A stretch of 64,000 nt of DNA from Betaproteobacteria bacterium (GTDB lineage Bacteria > Pseudomonadota > Gammaproteobacteria > Burkholderiales > SG8-41): positions 1 to 64,000 of the forward strand of contig OMIN01000148.1 of NCBI GenBank assembly GCA_900299145.1. The letters run 5' to 3'. Position numbers and translations under genes: made by a program. Positions 7,890 to 14,762 of the stretch are shown here, one piece after another (within the stretch, counting starts at the first letter, position 1; every line of letters starts with the position of its first letter). The notes beneath the pieces were generated by a model. It had not been told where the DNA came from, did not search any database, and saw only the letters and a program-made list of their open reading frames with translations.

Positions 7890-9341
7890 ATGCTTTTTGC
7901 TCTTCACGTCTCGTGGCGCTGGCTTGTTCTCTGGATGGTCATCGCGCTATTGCTGGGCATGGTCGTCGTGCGTATGGACATCTCGGCCCGCCGTGAGTCT
8001 TTTCTGGTGCAGGCGCGAACCATGCATGCCGCGCTCAGCCGGCACGCCGCTCAGCACGATGCGATGCTTGCAACACTCGCGCTACTCGGCCCGGACAAGC
8101 GTTCTGGTGCCAGGGTTCCAGCGATTTACCCGCAGATACTGGCGGCCCTGCGGCGCGACAGTGGTGGATGGGAACAGCCGGGACTGGAGGCCGCAGAAGC
8201 CATTTCACGCCAGGCGCGCCGCCCGGAACCTGCTGGTTTCAACCCCCTCAACCGGCGCTACTTTCTGGTGCTGGCGGCCGATCCCACCAGCCACGCGCTG
8301 CACATTGACGTGGGGCAACTCATTGGTGCGGGCGACTGGCCGATCGGCAACGATCCCGCCATGCAGATCCATCTCGTTCATCACAGTGAGCATATGGTGC
8401 TGCAACGCGGATTGCCGGACCCATTGCAGCCGTTTGGGTTGACGGAGGGCTTTGTTTTTGAAAAGCAGCTGCACAGCACAAGCCAGCCGTTTACCTTGCG
8501 GATTTTGCGGCCCACGGGGCCTGCGGATTGGCCATGGCGCTGGCTGGCAGCCATAGGCATCGCGATGGGGGTGTTGGTGGCGGCTGTGAAAACCGGCATT
8601 GACAACTGGCGGGCACGACAGCGTGCCGAGTCCCTCTTGCGCATCGGGCAAGTTGCCCGGCTCAACACACTGGGCGAACTGGCGGGCGGTATGGCACACG
8701 AGTTGAACCAGCCGCTGTCAGCCGTCATCACCAATGCACAAGCCGCGCAACGGCTGCTCGACGATGACCCGCCTGAAGTGGACGCGGCTCGTGGCGCCAT
8801 GGCCCAAGCCGCAGCTCAAGGGCGGCGCGCGGCGGTTGTGGTTGCGCGCTTGCGCAGACGGGTGGAAACGCCGGCCATGGCGGCAGATATACAGCCGGTC
8901 TTGCTGGATGCCGTGGTTGCCCGCGTGCTGCATCTGCTTGAACCCGAATTGACCAAGCTTGCCGTGCGTGTTTCCACCGATTATGACCATTTGTCAGCGC
9001 GGGCTGATGTTGTTGCCTTGGAGCAGATTGTTCACAACCTTTTAACCAATGCCATGCACAGTCTTGATGGCGTTAACCCGGCCAGTCGCCAACTCTGGGT
9101 GGTGGCTGCACCGGAGATGGGTCATGCCGTACTCACCGTCACCGATAACGGCCCAGGTCTGTCAGAGGAGGCACTGTTGCGGTGTTTTGAACCTTTCTAC
9201 ACGACACGGCCGGACGGCCTGGGGTTGGGGCTGAGCTTGTGCGCGGCATTGGCGGAATCCATGCACGGGCAGTTGAGTGTTCGTAACGACCCGCCGCGCG
9301 GGGCGCAGTTTCGGCTACAGTTACCGCTTGCGGCACAATAG
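7890..9341 (+). CDS. Membrane sensor histidine kinase
   Basis: A 483-aa inner-membrane kinase. TM1 covers about residues 8-30. A periplasmic sensor domain of about 180 residues follows, then TM2 near residues 213-232 (WLAAIGIAMGVLVAAV). The HisKA box AGGMAHELNQPLSAV carries the phospho-acceptor H270, and the ATPase domain shows the N box HNLLTNAMHSL, the G1 box DNGPGLSEE and the G2 box GLGLGLSLC. The AHELNQPL form is typical of kinases paired with FixJ-type regulators. One such regulator begins 3 bp after the stop. The signal sensed is unknown; the neighbouring GlcG and Bug genes suggest an organic substrate or haem-linked cue. Confidence 0.92.
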   Translation: MLFALHVSWRWLVLWMVIALLLGMVVVRMDISARRESFLVQARTMHAALSRHAAQHDAMLATLALLGPDKRSGARVPAIYPQILAALRRDSGGWEQPGLEAAEAISRQARRPEPAGFNPLNRRYFLVLAADPTSHALHIDVGQLIGAGDWPIGNDPAMQIHLVHHSEHMVLQRGLPDPLQPFGLTEGFVFEKQLHSTSQPFTLRILRPTGPADWPWRWLAAIGIAMGVLVAAVKTGIDNWRARQRAESLLRIGQVARLNTLGELAGGMAHELNQPLSAVITNAQAAQRLLDDDPPEVDAARGAMAQAAAQGRRAAVVVARLRRRVETPAMAADIQPVLLDAVVARVLHLLEPELTKLAVRVSTDYDHLSARADVVALEQIVHNLLTNAMHSLDGVNPASRQLWVVAAPEMGHAVLTVTDNGPGLSEEALLRCFEPFYTTRPDGLGLGLSLCAALAESMHGQLSVRNDPPRGAQFRLQLPLAAQ

Positions 9342-9344
9342 TCG

Positions 9345-9992
9345 ATGTCTGATGGTGTTCAATTCATGAATCCGGCCACACCTTTGATCAATATCGTAGA
9401 TGATGACGATGCCGTTCGCACCAGCGTGGCCTTGCTCGCCACCACTGTGGGCCTGCGCGTGGCGAGCTGGAAACATCCGCAAGACTTTCTGTCGGGCTTT
9501 GACCGCGAGGCCATTGGCGCCATTCTGCTGGATGCCCGCATGCCAGGTATGTCGGGGCCCACTGTTCTCGACACGCTGCGTAAGCAGGGTGCTGACCAGC
9601 CCGTGATTCTGTTGACCGGGCACGGCTCCATCGACATGTGCCGGCGTGTTTTCAAGGCGGGGGCGTTCGAATTTCTTGAAAAGCCGGTGGATGATGAGCC
9701 ACTGCTGGAGACACTACACAACGCCATACGGGCGCATGTGCGGTCGCGCGAGCGCAAGGCCACGGACCGCGCGGCGCGTGAACGCTACGCGCTGTTGTCC
9801 GAACGTGAGCGCGAGGTGTTGGCGTTGGTCATTGACGGATTTACGAACAAGGAAATCGGCCGTGCTCTGGGCTTGTCCCCGCGCACTGTCGAAACACACC
9901 GGGAACACATCACTGAAAAGCTTCAGGTGCAAACATTGGCCCAGCTGATTCGGGGTTATGCCAATCTCGTGGATGGCACTGATGCCGGCTGA
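9345..9992 (+). CDS. FixJ/NarL-type response regulator
   Basis: A 215-aa DNA-binding regulator, partner of the kinase just upstream. The receiver domain (about 15-130) has the acidic pair in IVDDDDAV and the phospho-acceptor D63 in LLDARMPGMSG; T in LLTGHG and K in FLEKPVDDE complete the site. The LuxR-type helix-turn-helix is in residues about 145-205 (LSEREREVLALVIDG, NKEIGRALGLSPRTVETHR). Translation starts 3 bp after the kinase stop. Two palindromes directly downstream (9992-10009 and 10030-10043) are the obvious candidate binding sites. Confidence 0.93.
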   Translation: MSDGVQFMNPATPLINIVDDDDAVRTSVALLATTVGLRVASWKHPQDFLSGFDREAIGAILLDARMPGMSGPTVLDTLRKQGADQPVILLTGHGSIDMCRRVFKAGAFEFLEKPVDDEPLLETLHNAIRAHVRSRERKATDRAARERYALLSEREREVLALVIDGFTNKEIGRALGLSPRTVETHREHITEKLQVQTLAQLIRGYANLVDGTDAG

Positions 9993-10043
9993 TCCGTACG
10001 AATACGGATATGGCAAGGCCGGCATACCGTATCCAAACGGATA
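9992..10043. promoter_or_regulatory. Paired palindromes, candidate response-regulator operator
   Basis: Site 1 (9992-10009) is ATCCGTA-CGAA-TACGGAT, with perfect 7-bp arms. Site 2 (10030-10043) is TATCC-AAAC-GGATA, with perfect 5-bp arms. The half-site ACGGATA recurs, and the two centres are 36 bp apart. They lie between the regulator stop and the GlcG-like start, where the promoter of the downstream genes should be. Regulation by the upstream FixJ-type protein is inferred from position and symmetry. Confidence 0.55.
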
Positions 10044-10115
10044 TCGTGTCTGTGACGGGTTTTTTACACTGTGGCCACGGTTCATGAGGACCGCCACTAC
10101 TCTGAGGAGACCCGA

Positions 10116-10607
10116 ATGAAAAGCCTGACCCGCATTACCACCCTGTCACTTGTCGTTGTCAGTGGCATGGCCGGTGCGCAAGCCGTACGCACCGAAAAAA
10201 CCCTCTCGCTGGAGCTCGCCAATCAGATTGCCGCTGCTTCCGTGGCGGCCTGTCAGGCCAACGGTTACGCGGTTACCGCGACCGTGGTGGATCGTGCCGG
10301 CATCGTGCGCGCCATGCAGCGCGCCGACAACGCCGGCCCGCACACCGTGGGGGCGAGCCAACAAAAGGCCTATACGTCGGCCTCGGCTCGTAACAATACC
10401 CTGGCCATGATGGAAGCCTCGCAGAAGAATCCTGGAGCGGCCTATCTGGTTCACATCCCCGGATTCCTGTTACTGGGTGGCGGCGTGCCGGTGCGTGCCG
10501 GGAACGAGGTTATCGGCGCCGTGGGTGTCGGTGGGGCGCCCGGCGGACATCTTGATGAGCAATGCGCGGTGGCTGCGATTGAAAAAGTGAAGGATCAGTT
10601 GAAGTGA
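10116..10607 (+). CDS. GlcG/HbpS-family exported protein
   Basis: A 163-aa protein with a signal peptide (MKSLTRITTLSLVVVSGMAGAQA). The GlcG/HbpS fold is shown by LANQIAAASVAACQANGY, VTATVVDRAGIVRAMQRAD and the C-terminal GGVPVRAGNEVIGAVGVGG. HbpS members bind haem or act as accessory sensors beside two-component systems; GlcG itself is uncharacterised. The start at 10116 has GAGGAGA upstream. It is the first gene after the palindromes and overlaps the next by 4 bp. Confidence 0.88.
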   Translation: MKSLTRITTLSLVVVSGMAGAQAVRTEKTLSLELANQIAAASVAACQANGYAVTATVVDRAGIVRAMQRADNAGPHTVGASQQKAYTSASARNNTLAMMEASQKNPGAAYLVHIPGFLLLGGGVPVRAGNEVIGAVGVGGAPGGHLDEQCAVAAIEKVKDQLK

Positions 10608-11332
10608 TTCGCGATGCCATGGCCGCCAGGCGCCAATACGCATTCCAGCGCGTCTGGCGTGCCATTTTTGCCGGGCTGATAGCGTTCTGCGGCCTGGCTG
10701 CGGCACAGGTCCCGCCATCGCCCCGCGAGATTGCTGCTTACACGGGGCTGCATGCGGCGGCCCACCAAGGCAACATGGGTGACTTGGGCAGGTTGTTGGC
10801 GGTGCCTGGCGTGATTGTGGATGCGCGTGATGGCTATGGGCGCACGCCGCTGCATGTGGCGACATTTGCCCGGCAACGCGAGGCGATTCGGGCGCTTGTC
10901 GCGGCCGGCGCCAACACCGGCACGCTGGAACGCGACCGCTACGACGCGGTGACCATTGCCACCGTGGCCGACGACGAAGAAACGCTGCGAGTGCTGCTGT
11001 CACTGGCCGCCAGTGCGAAGCTCACCACCAGCCGCTATGACGGTACCGCGCTGATTGCCGCTGCGCATCTGGGTCATGATGGCGTGGTGCGCCAGTTGAT
11101 CAAGGCGGGTGCGCCACTCGACCATATCAACAACCTGCACTGGACAGCCCTGATTGAGGCCATTGTGCTGGGCGATGGCGGGCCGCGCCACCAGCGCACG
11201 CTGCAGGCCTTGCTCGACGCGGGTGCAAGCACCGCCATCACCGATCGCAATGGCCGCACGCCGCTGCAACTGGCGCGGGCGCGTGGATACGAGGCCATGG
11301 TCAGGCAGTTGCTGGCGGCGGGAGCGCGATGA
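10604..11332 (+). CDS. Exported ankyrin-repeat protein
   Basis: A 242-aa protein with about five ankyrin repeats, shown by repeated TGLHAAAHQGN, GRTPLHVATFARQ, DGTALIAAAHLGH, HWTALIEAIVLGD and GRTPLQLARARGY. A hydrophobic segment after a basic start (AIFAGLIAFCGLAAA) predicts export, so it would act as a periplasmic interaction scaffold. The GTG at 10604 overlaps the GlcG stop (GTGA), which supports translational coupling; an ATG at 10619 is the alternative. The next gene overlaps by 4 bp. Confidence 0.85.
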   Translation: MIRDAMAARRQYAFQRVWRAIFAGLIAFCGLAAAQVPPSPREIAAYTGLHAAAHQGNMGDLGRLLAVPGVIVDARDGYGRTPLHVATFARQREAIRALVAAGANTGTLERDRYDAVTIATVADDEETLRVLLSLAASAKLTTSRYDGTALIAAAHLGHDGVVRQLIKAGAPLDHINNLHWTALIEAIVLGDGGPRHQRTLQALLDAGASTAITDRNGRTPLQLARARGYEAMVRQLLAAGAR

Positions 11333-12300
11333 TCGCGGTGCGTGCAAGCTGCCTGTTGATTGCATTCGTACTGCTGTGCGTTGGGCGTCCCGCTGATGCG
11401 GCCGACGGATATCCGGCGAAACCCGTGCGTGTCATCGTGGGCCTTGCACCCGGCGGCGGCACCGACTATCAGGCACGGCTGTTTTCACAAATGTTGTCGG
11501 AGAATCTGCGCCAGCAATTCATTGTCGACAACCGCCTGGGCGCGGGCGGGATCATCGCTTACCAGATCGCTGCTGCCGCCGCACCTGATGGCTACACGCT
11601 GCTGGCTTCCACGCCGGTTTACGCGATAGCTCCCGTATTCAACGCGAAATCGACGCTTGATCTGTTGCGTGACTTTACGCCGGTATCGCTGCTTACCAAA
11701 GCGCCTTATCTGCTGGTGGTGCACCCGGCGTTTCCCGCGAAGACGGTTGCCGATATGACGGCGTATGCAAAAACTTCCGCCGTTAACTTCGGCATCAGCG
11801 GCATCGGTACCACCATTCATCTGGGCGCGGTGTGGATCGCGCAGGCCACGCGCGCGAATATTGTGATCGTGCCGTACAAGGGCACGGGGCCGGCATTGAA
11901 CGATCTGTTGGGCGGGCAGATTCAAGCCACTTTTGCGAATGTGCTTAACGTCAGTCCGCACATCAAGAGCGGCCGGTTGCGCGCGCTTGCGGTGTCGGGC
12001 CCCGAACGCTCGCGCGTCATGCCAAACGTGCCCACCATCGCGGAATCGGGTGTTCCGGGATTCAATGTCACCACCTGGCATGGCTGGCTTGCGCCTACCC
12101 GCACGCCGGACGCGATAGTGTCGCTCCTGAATGCGCCATTGGCGAAGTTTATGCGTTCGCCTGCCGTGGCCGAAAAGCTGGCAGCAGATGGTGGTGAGCC
12201 GGTGGGTAACGCCGCCGCAGAATACCGGCAGTTTCTGGTGGACGAGATCGCGCGCTGGCGAGTTTTGGCGAAAGCGACGGGCCTGAAGTTCGAGCCATAG
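11329..12300 (+). CDS. Bug-family substrate-binding protein (TctC-like)
   Basis: A 323-aa periplasmic receptor of the tripartite tricarboxylate transporter type. A signal peptide is followed by the family start YPAKPVRVIVGLAPGGGTDYQARL. The ligand-loop segments AAAPDGYTLL and NFGISGIGTTIH are also present. It binds a carboxylate or similar small molecule; the ligand cannot be read from sequence. Its ATG overlaps the ankyrin stop (ATGA), so it closes a GlcG-ankyrin-Bug operon under the two-component system. No TctA/TctB membrane genes are present anywhere in the window. Confidence 0.93.
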   Translation: MIAVRASCLLIAFVLLCVGRPADAADGYPAKPVRVIVGLAPGGGTDYQARLFSQMLSENLRQQFIVDNRLGAGGIIAYQIAAAAAPDGYTLLASTPVYAIAPVFNAKSTLDLLRDFTPVSLLTKAPYLLVVHPAFPAKTVADMTAYAKTSAVNFGISGIGTTIHLGAVWIAQATRANIVIVPYKGTGPALNDLLGGQIQATFANVLNVSPHIKSGRLRALAVSGPERSRVMPNVPTIAESGVPGFNVTTWHGWLAPTRTPDAIVSLLNAPLAKFMRSPAVAEKLAADGGEPVGNAAAEYRQFLVDEIARWRVLAKATGLKFEP

Positions 12301-12334
12301 TTGCTTGAGCACCGGCCACGCCTGATAGCGAATC

Positions 12335-12445
12335 GCGCGGTGGCCAGCGCGAATAGTTACGCACACCCCGCTGTGGTCAGCGGAGACAGTTACGAACGCC
12401 GCTGTGGCCAGCGGAGATAGTCACTAACCCCGCTGAGGCCAGCGG
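12335..12445. repeat. Tandem hairpin array, 31-bp unit
   Basis: Three units start at 12368, 12399 and 12430, each beginning with CCGCTGTGGCCAGCGG or a near copy in which CCGCTG pairs with CAGCGG. A diverged unit lies at 12335. Spacer sequences (AGACAGTTACGAACG, AGATAGTCACTAACC) are also similar. The array lies between convergent genes, and the last hairpin runs over the GST stop codon. It may serve as a bidirectional transcript end. Confidence 0.75.
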
Positions 12446-13014
12446 GGTTGGGCCTCGCAACGCTTTACCCATGCCAGCACGTTCGGATAAGCGGGTAGAT
12501 CAAAGCCGCCCTCCGGTGACTTCGCTACATAGGGATAGCAGGCGATGTCAGCAATAGTGGTGCGGCCGACTGCCAGCCAGTCACGGTCTTGCAGATGGTC
12601 GTCGAGAATTTTCAACGCCAGCAGTCCGTGCCGGCGCGGTTCTTCTGTATCCCCGCGCCGCAGTTTCAGCACAATGCCTCGCGTGAGTTGCAGCCCTGTC
12701 TGCACCTGATTCTGGGCGAACGCCATCCAGTGCATGACTTCGGCCATGCCGAGCGGATCGGTTGGTAGCCACTGCTCGCCTCCCCACTTGCGCGCGATGT
12801 AAACCAGATGCGCGGTGGTATCCCAAAAATGTTTGCCTTCGATTTCCATCACCGGCACCTGGCCACGCGGGTTCATCTTCAGAAACGCGGGCGACTTGTG
12901 TTCGCGCTTGCCGAAAAAATCGATGTCGATGCGCTCGCAGGGCACATCCAGCAGGCTCAGAAGAATACGAATTTTCCACGAATTGCCGGAATTATCCGAA
13001 GCGTAGAGTTTCAT
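12424..13014 (-). CDS. Glutathione S-transferase family protein
   Basis: A 196-aa cytoplasmic GST. The thioredoxin-fold N-terminal domain begins MKLYASDNSGNSWKIR and contains the cis-Pro segment GQVPVMEIEG and the glutathione gamma-Glu site after it (DTTAHLVYIA). The helical C-terminal domain has the N-capping segment TTIADIACYPYV. It may conjugate or remove electrophiles; the substrate is unknown. No Shine-Dalgarno is visible; a copy of the AT-rich repeat ends 4 bp before the ATG. Confidence 0.9.
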   Translation of the reverse strand: MKLYASDNSGNSWKIRILLSLLDVPCERIDIDFFGKREHKSPAFLKMNPRGQVPVMEIEGKHFWDTTAHLVYIARKWGGEQWLPTDPLGMAEVMHWMAFAQNQVQTGLQLTRGIVLKLRRGDTEEPRRHGLLALKILDDHLQDRDWLAVGRTTIADIACYPYVAKSPEGGFDLPAYPNVLAWVKRCEAQPRWPQRG

Positions 13015-13018
13015 TTAT

Positions 13019-13038
13019 TCAATAAAATCAGATGGTTA
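13019..13038 (+). repeat. AT-rich interspersed repeat, copy 3
   Basis: TCAATAAAATCAGATGGTTA, 17 of 20 to the consensus. On the minus strand it directly precedes the GST ATG, at the place of a ribosome binding site. Confidence 0.7.
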
Positions 13039-13199
13039 TGTTAGTGGCCTTGTGGGCAGTTCGAGCGAGCGTAGCACGCGCTTGTAAAGCGTGCGCCCGG
13101 GCCGCATATTCAGTCTCACCATGAATGTCTAAAGAAACTGTTCAAGTTGATTTTAGGGAATGCTAGGTAGTATTAATTTCAAAACATCGGGGGTTTAAT

Positions 13200-14024
13200 A
13201 TGACCAAGAAAATTATCGCCGTTGCCGTCGCTTCTTTGTTGGCTGCAAGTCCAATTAACGCACAGAGTCCCGCTGGTGCGGACAATGCAACGGCGGCGGC
13301 TGCCGGTGGTGGAGTTTCCGCGGGGGCGGTCGCTGCGGTTGTAGCTGTTGTGGCCGTGGCCGCTGCAGCCTCTGGCGGTAGTGGTGGAGCATCCGGGGCT
13401 TCTGTGGCACAAACTTCAATTGCCAACACCGGGTCTACGGCCAATACGGCTGCCACTCAAGCGTCATCTGCCGCCAATGCTGCGACTGCCGGCAACACGG
13501 CTGCGGCCGCTGCTGCCACTGCCGCCGGGGTGGCAGGCAATGCTGGCGTCGTTGCCGCAGCCAATGCGTCGACCGCTGCCGCCACTGCTGCTACGGCTGC
13601 CGCGACGGCGGCCGCTACTGCGGCGTCGAATTCTTCTGCTGCTTCTACTGCGGCTGTTGCCGGTGTGGTTAACCCGGCCAATAACCAAACCATTTGCGCA
13701 GCTGCCACGACTTGCACAGCAGCGGAAATCGTTAACCTCAGTTCTAAGGCAGCCGAAGCTTCAAAGGCGGCTGCCCAAGCTGCCACTGCGGCAGCGGCTG
13801 CACTTCGAGCCTACTATGATGCGATTCTTGCTGCAGCTCCTGCAGCAAACCTTAGTAGTACATTGACCCAGGTACTTGCTGCTGAGAATGCAGCGATTGC
13901 TTCGCAAACCGCAGCGAACAACACTATTGCCAATTACGAAACTGTAAAGAGTACGTTGGGCGTGACAGGAACTGTTATCGCAAACTTGACGACAGGGACG
14001 ACAGGGACGACAGGTACCCGCTAG
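13200..14024 (+). CDS. Exported Ala-rich protein (YjbE/GfcA-position)
   Basis: A 274-aa protein with a signal peptide (MTKKIIAVAVASLLAASPINA). A hydrophobic Ala/Val/Gly segment (about 38-58) follows, then some 150 residues dominated by Ala, Thr, Ser and Asn. Two Cys (ICAAATTCTAAEI) may form a disulfide. The tail ends in TTGTTGTTGTR. It lies where E. coli has YjbE/GfcA, a small low-complexity exported protein in front of the YjbF/GfcB lipoprotein; the match is by position and composition, not sequence. A strong terminator follows at once, so it may be made in excess over the rest of the module. A structural or matrix role is inferred. Confidence 0.7.
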   Translation: MTKKIIAVAVASLLAASPINAQSPAGADNATAAAAGGGVSAGAVAAVVAVVAVAAAASGGSGGASGASVAQTSIANTGSTANTAATQASSAANAATAGNTAAAAAATAAGVAGNAGVVAAANASTAAATAATAAATAAATAASNSSAASTAAVAGVVNPANNQTICAAATTCTAAEIVNLSSKAAEASKAAAQAATAAAAALRAYYDAILAAAPAANLSSTLTQVLAAENAAIASQTAANNTIANYETVKSTLGVTGTVIANLTTGTTGTTGTR

Positions 14025-14050
14025 TCTGTTGGCTGTCACGATCTTGAACC

Positions 14051-14087
14051 AAGGCCCCAAGGGCCTATCCTTGGGGCCTTTTCTTTT
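14051..14087 (+). terminator. Rho-independent terminator
   Basis: A perfect 11-bp stem, AAGGCCCCAAG with CTTGGGGCCTT, has an 8-base loop and runs into TTCTTTT. It separates the Ala-rich gene from the lipoprotein gene and would reduce read-through. Confidence 0.9.
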
Positions 14088-14111
14088 GGCGCGACTATAG
14101 GCGCAGTACGC

Positions 14112-14762
14112 ATGCCACTGTCTTTCTTGCGATGGATGGTTGCTGGCGTGGCTTTGCTATCGCTGGGCGCTTGTGGTCATACTCCTGTGACTCGAACCTT
14201 CCGGGATGCGTTTGGAGCCGGGCAGAGTGTCGATGGAATCAACCTTAATCCAAAACTGCGTTATTTGCGAGTGACGGTTCGCGGGCGTGCGATACTGATG
14301 GTGCTGGGCTACATTGAGCCTTCTCCGGATGGCGATCTGGAAACTTGGTATAGCAGCGAGGGCGAGGTTCTGCAACTTCAGAACGGTCGTGTGGTAGCTA
14401 CCGCAGGGCTTGAGATTGACTGGCGTGCGGTGAGAAATGCCGCGCTGCCGCCATGGAGAGAAATGCTTGGTCGTTCTTCGGTCACCTTTCGACGCGAGCG
14501 CGACGAAATGCCCGGTTACCGCTTTGGCATTGCCGAGACAGTGGTGCTCTACGCCGTTCGCACCCCCACTAATTCGCGGCTGGTGGGGCTCTCTGCGCAG
14601 GAATTGAGCTGGTTTGAAGAGGCGGTCCAAGGCCAGCCCGGTAGTTTGCCTTCGGCTCGCTATGCTTTAAGTAACAAAGGGATGGAAACGCGCATCGTTT
14701 ATGCGGAGCAATGCCTCGCGCCCGCGTTTTGCCTAGCATGGCAGATTTGGCCCGCGCGGTGA
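14112..14762 (+). CDS. YjbF/GfcB-family lipoprotein
   Basis: A 216-aa predicted outer-membrane lipoprotein with lipobox LSLGAC near residue 21. The body fits the YjbF/GfcB family: an early RYLRVTVRGRAILMVLGYIE strand pair, then GEVLQLQNGRVVATAGL, and a C-terminal SNKGMETRIVYAEQ segment. Members take part in exopolysaccharide or group 4 capsule export, together with the YjbG and YjbH proteins. The next gene overlaps its end, consistent with co-translation. Confidence 0.82.
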   Translation: MPLSFLRWMVAGVALLSLGACGHTPVTRTFRDAFGAGQSVDGINLNPKLRYLRVTVRGRAILMVLGYIEPSPDGDLETWYSSEGEVLQLQNGRVVATAGLEIDWRAVRNAALPPWREMLGRSSVTFRRERDEMPGYRFGIAETVVLYAVRTPTNSRLVGLSAQELSWFEEAVQGQPGSLPSARYALSNKGMETRIVYAEQCLAPAFCLAWQIWPAR

